DNA from: Rhodocyclaceae bacterium
GTDB taxonomy: Bacteria; Pseudomonadota; Gammaproteobacteria; Burkholderiales; Rhodocyclaceae
NCBI GenBank assembly: GCA_020849155.1
Contig: JADLGU010000113.1
Coordinates: forward strand, 1 to 5,099
Length of the DNA stretch: 5,099 nucleotides
Reading direction: 5' to 3'
Shown one piece after another: positions 1-5,099 of the stretch. Position numbers and translations under genes: made by a program. The notes beneath the pieces are model-generated. The model was not told the DNA's origin. It saw only the letters and a program-made list of their open reading frames with translations, and did no database searches. Positions within the stretch are counted from its first letter, which is position 1. Each line of letters starts with the position of its first letter.

Positions 1-8
1 AGCGGACA

Positions 9-782
9 TCAGCACTTGGCCTCGCCGGAGAAGGCGGCCTTGACGGCCGGCCACTGCCGGCGCGACACCGGCAGCTTCTCGTCGAGGCCGGAGAGCAGCA
101 CCGCCCAGTGGCTTTCGCCGTCCTCGGCCGCCACCCTCTCGAAGCCGGCGATCGCCGCCCGCGCCACCAGGCAGTTGCGGTGCACCCGCACGAAGCGCAG
201 CGCCAGCTCCTCCTCCAGATGGGTCAGCGACTCGTCGAGCAGGAACTCCCGCTCGCGGGTGCGCGCCGTGACGTACTTCAGCTCGGCCTTGAGGTAGAGC
301 ACCTCGGCCACCGGCACCAGCAGGATGCGGCCGCGCTCCGACACCGAGAAATGGCCGCGTGCCCCGGGCGCCAGCTGCGCCAACTGCTCGGGCGAGGGCT
401 GCCGGGCCCGTCGCGCCTTGGCCAGCGCCTCGGCCAGGCGCGGCGCCCGCACCGGCTTGAGCAGGTAGTCCACCGCGTTCAGCTCGAAGGCCTGCACGGC
501 GTACTGGTCGTAGGCGGTGGCGAACACCACCGCCGGAGGATCGGCCAGCTTGAGCAGATGGCGCGCCAGCTCGACGCCATCCATGCGCGGCATGCGGATG
601 TCCACCAGCGCCACGTCCACCGGCTCGGACTCCAGCAGGGCCAGCGCCTCGAGGCCGTTGGCCGCCTCGCCGGCCAGCCGGTTGGGCACATCCGCGGCGA
701 TGTCGGCGAGCAGGGCCTTCAGGCGGGCGCGCGCCGGCGCCTCGTCGTCGACCACCAGCACCCGCAGCGGCGCGGCGTTCAT
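9..782 (-). CDS. algR: LytTR-family response regulator, AlgR-like
   Basis: This 257-residue cytoplasmic response regulator should receive phosphate from the adjacent histidine kinase and bind DNA to control transcription. Residues 5-120 form a receiver domain: acidic pocket D12/D13 (VVDDE), phosphoacceptor D61 in ALVDIRMP, T89 in FATA and K109 in LLKP. A linker rich in Ala, Pro and Gln (about 125-140) leads to a LytTR DNA-binding domain at about 143-250, recognisable from VLYLKAELKYV, FVRVHRNCLV and LPVSRRQWP. Length matches the AlgR/LytR family (about 230-260). The start is set by an ATG that overlaps the upstream kinase stop (ATGA) and by a clear purine-rich ribosome binding site. Pseudomonas AlgR controls alginate and type IV pilus genes; the targets here are unknown. 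The symbol reflects family and gene order rather than proven orthology. Only 8 bases follow the stop inside the window, so the downstream gene is not visible. Confidence 0.95.
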   Translation of the reverse strand: MNAAPLRVLVVDDEAPARARLKALLADIAADVPNRLAGEAANGLEALALLESEPVDVALVDIRMPRMDGVELARHLLKLADPPAVVFATAYDQYAVQAFELNAVDYLLKPVRAPRLAEALAKARRARQPSPEQLAQLAPGARGHFSVSERGRILLVPVAEVLYLKAELKYVTARTREREFLLDESLTHLEEELALRFVRVHRNCLVARAAIAGFERVAAEDGESHWAVLLSGLDEKLPVSRRQWPAVKAAFSGEAKC

Positions 783-1789
783 GCGGCTTTCCCCTTGCGA
801 TAGGGCAGGCGGATGCGGACGCGGAACAGCCCGTCCCGGGTTTCCGTCTCCAGCCGAGCCTCCAGGTCGTAGAACAGCATCAGGCGCTCGCGGATGTTCT
901 CCAGCGCCATCCGGTTGCCGGCGTGCTGGTTGTGGGCGCCATGGTAGGGGTTCTCCAGTTCGATGCGGATCTCCTCGCCGCTCAGGCCCAGGCGGATGGT
1001 CACCGTGGCCGGCTCGGCGGCGGGCTCGACGCCATGATAGACCGCATTCTCCAGCAGCGGCTGCAGCATCAGCGGCGGCACCCGGGCGTCGCCCGGGCAT
1101 GACTGGTCCTCCCACACCACCCGCAGCCGCTCGCCCAGGCGCAGCCGCTCCAGCTCGAGGTATTGCCGGCACAGGGCCAGTTCCTCGGCGAGCGTCACCA
1201 GGGCGGTGTTCTCGGCCATCAACACCCGGAACAGGTCGGAGAGCTCCTCCAGCGCCTGCTCGGCGCGGCGGGGGTCGGAACGGATCACGCCCAGCACCGC
1301 GTTCAGGCTGTTGAAGAGGAAATGCGGGCGGATGCGCGCCGTCAGCGCCATCAGGCGCGCCTCGGCCACGGCCGGCGAGTAGGCGCGGTTGCGCAGATCG
1401 AAGTAAGCGAGGATCGCGGCGGCGGCGAGCGCGCCCCACAGCGCGGCGCGCGGCAGGCCGGCCAAGGGCAGGCCGGGCGGGCTGAGCAGCGCCTGGAACA
1501 GCGCGGCGAGGATGGCGCCCGCCGCACCGACCGCCGCCACCGCGGCGGCGTAGGGCAGTCGCGCCAGCGCCCGGTTGGCCGCGTAGAGCAGCAGCACCGC
1601 GGCGATCAGCGGCGGCTCGACCAGCGCCGCCAGCTCGACCAGCTCGCGCGGCAGCAGGCCGAGCTCGCCGTTGCGCGCCAGCGCCGCGCCGAGCGCCAGC
1701 AGGTTCACCGCCAGCAGGATGCGCAGCATGACACCGAGATTGCCGAAGTCGGGCAGACGCGTCGCTTGCGGGTTTTGCCGTATACTCAT
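779..1789 (-). CDS. algZ: LytS/AlgZ-type membrane sensor histidine kinase
   Basis: This 336-residue integral-membrane sensor kinase is the likely phosphodonor for the regulator it overlaps by 4 bases. About four hydrophobic segments (roughly 22-38, 57-72, 79-101 and 108-130) form the membrane sensor. The His_kinase dimerisation region follows, with phosphoacceptor H156 in IRPHFLFNSLNAV, as in LytS/AlgZ kinases. An HATPase domain covers about 236-329, with the N-box LLQPLLENAVYHG (N248) and a nucleotide-lid segment GNRMALENIRERL at 291-303. No PAS, GAF or large periplasmic domain is seen. The start is uncertain. ATG 1789 keeps the segment LPDFGNLGVMLR, which I recall as typical of betaproteobacterial homologues. 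ATG 1729 (Met21) would give 316 residues. Neither has a good ribosome binding site. The algZ symbol rests on family and on the algZ-algR/argH gene order. Confidence 0.9.
   Translation of the reverse strand: MSIRQNPQATRLPDFGNLGVMLRILLAVNLLALGAALARNGELGLLPRELVELAALVEPPLIAAVLLLYAANRALARLPYAAAVAAVGAAGAILAALFQALLSPPGLPLAGLPRAALWGALAAAAILAYFDLRNRAYSPAVAEARLMALTARIRPHFLFNSLNAVLGVIRSDPRRAEQALEELSDLFRVLMAENTALVTLAEELALCRQYLELERLRLGERLRVVWEDQSCPGDARVPPLMLQPLLENAVYHGVEPAAEPATVTIRLGLSGEEIRIELENPYHGAHNQHAGNRMALENIRERLMLFYDLEARLETETRDGLFRVRIRLPYRKGKAA
788..796 (-). promoter_or_regulatory. Ribosome binding site of the response regulator
   Basis: Read on the minus strand this is AAGGGGAAA, with its AGGGG core about 8 bases before the ATG at 782. 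It is the only strong Shine-Dalgarno-like sequence in front of any gene in the window. It lies inside the last codons of the kinase gene (encoding the KGKAA tail), which fits translational coupling of the pair. Confidence 0.7.
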
Positions 1790-1796
1790 TTGCCGT
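1774..1796. repeat. Direct repeat TTTGCCGT, 15-bp period
   Basis: TTTGCCGT occurs exactly at 1774-1781 and at 1789-1796, so the copies are 15 bp apart, flanking and touching the TATACT box. LytTR regulators usually bind paired direct repeats, and the second copy runs into GCCGTT, which shares the CCGTT core of the known AlgR site. It is therefore a candidate operator for the divergent regulator or for another factor. The repeat is seen directly; its function is inferred. Confidence 0.4.
1781..1786 (+). promoter_or_regulatory. Possible -10 box for argH
   Basis: TATACT matches five of six bases of the sigma-70 -10 consensus and lies 39 bases before the argH ATG, predicting a 5' leader of roughly 30 bases. 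I see no convincing -35 hexamer 16-19 bases upstream (that stretch reads around ACGCGTC) and no extended -10 TGn. The element might therefore need an activator or might be spurious. If the kinase starts at 1789, this box lies inside its first codons. Confidence 0.35.
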
Positions 1797-1797
1797 T

Positions 1798-1811
1798 TTG
1801 CAAGGCTGCAA
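1798..1811. repeat. Short inverted repeat TTGCA-N4-TGCAA
   Basis: A perfect 5-bp inverted repeat with a 4-base spacer (AGGC) sits between the two divergent start codons, 12 to 17 bases downstream of the possible -10 box. It could be a small operator half-site pair or a weak leader hairpin. Such short arms also arise by chance. Confidence 0.25.
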
Positions 1812-1825
1812 TCACCGAACCGATT

Positions 1826-3220
1826 ATGACAGATCACAGCAACGATTCCAGCGCCAAGGCCTGGTCGGGCCGCTTCAGCGAACCGGTGGCCGAACTGGTC
1901 AAGCGCTACACCGCCTCGGTGGCCTTCGACCGCCGCCTGGCGCCGCACGACATCCGCGGCTCGCTGGCCCACGCCCGCATGCTGGCCCGGCAGGAGATCA
2001 TCGGCGCCGACGACCTGGCCGCTATCGAGCGCGGCATGGCCGCCATCAAGCACGAGATCGAGACCGAGCAGTTCCAGTGGTCGGTGGACGACGAGGACGT
2101 GCATCTCAACATCGAGAAGCGCCTCACCGCGCTCATCGGCGATGCCGGCAAGCGCCTGCACACCGGCCGCTCGCGCAACGACCAGGTGGCCACCGACATC
2201 CGCCTCTGGCTGCGCGAGGAGATCGACGGCCTCGACGATCTGCTGCGCGCCTACCAAGGCGCCCTGCTCGAGCTGGCGGAAAGCCACGCCGCCACGCCGA
2301 TGCCCGGCTTCACCCATCTGCAGGTGGCGCAGCCGGTCACCTTCGGCCACCATCTGCTGGCCTACTTCGAGATGGCGGCGCGCGACCGCGCCCGCCTCGC
2401 CGACTGCAGGAAGCGCGTCAACCGCCTGCCGCTGGGCGCCGCCGCGCTGGCCGGCACGACCTTCCCGATCGACCGCGAATTCGTCGCGCGCGAGCTCGGC
2501 TTCGACGGCATCTGCGCCAACTCGCTCGACGCCGTCAGCGACCGCGACTTCGCCATCGAATTCTGCGCCGCCGCCGCGCTGGTGATGACCCACGTCTCGC
2601 GCTTCTCCGAGGAACTGATCCTGTGGATGAGCCCGCGCGTCGGCTTCATCGACCTGGCCGACCGCTTCTGCACCGGCTCCTCCATCATGCCGCAGAAGAA
2701 GAACCCCGACGTGCCGGAGCTGGCGCGCGGCAAGAGCGGCCGCGTCTTCGGCCACCTGGTGGGCCTGCTCGCCCTGATGAAGGGCCAGCCGCTGGCCTAC
2801 AACAAGGACAACCAGGAAGACAAGGAGCCGCTCTTCGACACGGTCGACACCGTGCGCGACACCCTGGCCATCTTCGCCGACCTGGTCGCCGGCATCCGCG
2901 TCCGGCCCGAGGCCATGCGCGCGGCGCTGCGGCAGGGCTACGCCACCGCCACCGACCTCGCCGACTACCTGGTGAAGAAGGGCCTGCCCTTCCGCGACGC
3001 CCACGAAGCGGTGGCCCTGGCGGTGCGCGCCGCCGAGGAGCGGGGCTGCGACCTGGCCGAGCTCGGCCTCGAGACCCTGCGCGGCTTCTCGCCGCTGGTC
3101 GGCGAGGATGCGCTGGAAGTGCTGAGCGTGGAAGGCTCGCTGGCCTCGCGCAGCCACGCCGGCGGCACCGCCCCGGAGCAGGTGCGCGCGGCCATCGCCG
3201 CGGCCCGCCGCGCCCTGTAG
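1826..3220 (+). CDS. argH: Argininosuccinate lyase
   Basis: This 464-residue cytoplasmic enzyme cleaves argininosuccinate to arginine and fumarate, the last step of arginine synthesis, and belongs to the fumarase/aspartase superfamily as a homotetramer. Its start matches the family: AWSGRFSEP at residues 12-20 follows a short polar leader. The three conserved superfamily regions are intact: LHTGRSRNDQVATD (111-124), TPMPGFTHLQVAQP (157-170, with catalytic-region T163/H164) and the signature GSSIMPQKKNPD (284-295), whose GSS serines lie on the catalytic loop. KDNQEDKEPLFD, at about 327-338, is also typical. Length agrees with the usual 455-470 residues, and no frameshift or truncation is seen. 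ATG 1826 is chosen because the family N-terminus begins just after it; the ribosome binding site is poor. It is divergent from the sensor kinase gene and 20 bp upstream of a Ser/Thr kinase gene, so those genes may be co-transcribed. Confidence 0.98.
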   Translation: MTDHSNDSSAKAWSGRFSEPVAELVKRYTASVAFDRRLAPHDIRGSLAHARMLARQEIIGADDLAAIERGMAAIKHEIETEQFQWSVDDEDVHLNIEKRLTALIGDAGKRLHTGRSRNDQVATDIRLWLREEIDGLDDLLRAYQGALLELAESHAATPMPGFTHLQVAQPVTFGHHLLAYFEMAARDRARLADCRKRVNRLPLGAAALAGTTFPIDREFVARELGFDGICANSLDAVSDRDFAIEFCAAAALVMTHVSRFSEELILWMSPRVGFIDLADRFCTGSSIMPQKKNPDVPELARGKSGRVFGHLVGLLALMKGQPLAYNKDNQEDKEPLFDTVDTVRDTLAIFADLVAGIRVRPEAMRAALRQGYATATDLADYLVKKGLPFRDAHEAVALAVRAAEERGCDLAELGLETLRGFSPLVGEDALEVLSVEGSLASRSHAGGTAPEQVRAAIAAARRAL

Positions 3221-3233
3221 ACGCACAGGCGCG
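3209..3233 (+). other. Imperfect hairpin over the argH stop codon
   Basis: CCTGT (3214-3218) pairs with ACAGG (3225-3229) around a 6-base loop. Beyond a single bulged C (3213) the stem continues with CGCG (3209-3212) against CGCG (3230-3233), giving nine pairs. There is no T-run after it, so it does not look like an intrinsic terminator. It covers the argH stop and most of the space before the next start, and it could modulate coupling or RNA stability. GC-rich DNA yields such stems easily. Confidence 0.3.
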
Positions 3234-3240
3234 CCCGCTC

Positions 3241-4521
<1,281 letters not shown>

Positions 4522-4528
4522 CGACGGC

Positions 4529-5099
<571 letters not shown>

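Noticed and set aside
783..1811. Other minus-frame extension upstream of the response regulator
   Set aside because: Residues upstream of MNAAPLR are Arg/Ala/Gly-rich shadow of the sensor kinase. The ATG at 782 has a good ribosome binding site and begins directly before the receiver domain.
1790..3226. Long minus-strand open frame running antisense through all of argH into the sensor kinase frame (upstream of 1789)
   Set aside because: It is an antisense shadow typical of very GC-rich genes: low complexity, rich in Gly, Ala, Arg, Gln and His, with no domain. argH is certain on the other strand. Only the part below 1789 is a real gene.
3209..3233. Rho-independent terminator after argH
   Set aside because: The stem is imperfect, overlaps the stop codon and has no T-tract after it, so it was kept only as a possible hairpin.
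1798..3240. Upstream in-frame extension of the first Ser/Thr kinase through argH in another frame
   Set aside because: The translated stretch is Arg/Pro/Ala-rich shadow sequence. The kinase domain begins right after ATG 3241, so no long fusion protein is supported.

Overview
The window is very GC-rich (third codon positions are almost all G or C), gene-dense and lacks mobile-element signatures. Gene order and protein families suggest a betaproteobacterium, perhaps of the Rhodocyclales/Azoarcus-Thauera type. That assignment is an inference from style and gene neighbourhood; no rRNA or other taxonomic marker is present.

Layout. Positions 9-1789 hold a minus-strand two-gene operon: an AlgZ/LytS-type membrane sensor histidine kinase (779-1789) followed by its AlgR/LytTR-type response regulator (9-782). 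The two genes overlap by 4 bases (ATGA). Positions 1790-1825 are a very short divergent promoter region carrying a TATACT -10-like box, an 8-bp direct repeat and a small inverted repeat. On the plus strand argH (argininosuccinate lyase, 1826-3220) is followed after 20 bp by a Ser/Thr protein kinase with a C-terminal cyclic-nucleotide-binding (cNMP) domain (3241-4521). After 7 bp comes a second, paralogous Ser/Thr kinase (4529 to beyond the window end). No stretch longer than about 100 bases lacks a gene.

How the genes fit together. Divergence of argH from an algZ-algR-like pair is a known arrangement in Pseudomonas, where hemC follows algR. The same order is expected here, so hemC may lie just left of position 1, but it is not visible. 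The histidine kinase and regulator form a complete phosphorelay pair (His156 to Asp61) with a LytTR DNA-binding output. The two Ser/Thr kinases look like a tandem duplication sharing about 60% amino-acid identity by hand alignment. Both keep all the catalytic residues visible here, and both carry the same Glu-to-Gln change in the usual APE/SPE motif (SPQQ). The first is soluble and carries a cNMP domain with an almost complete phosphate-binding cassette, suggesting a kinase controlled by a cyclic nucleotide within one polypeptide. They are the least ordinary part of the window. Their substrates, ligand and link to arginine synthesis cannot be read from this sequence.
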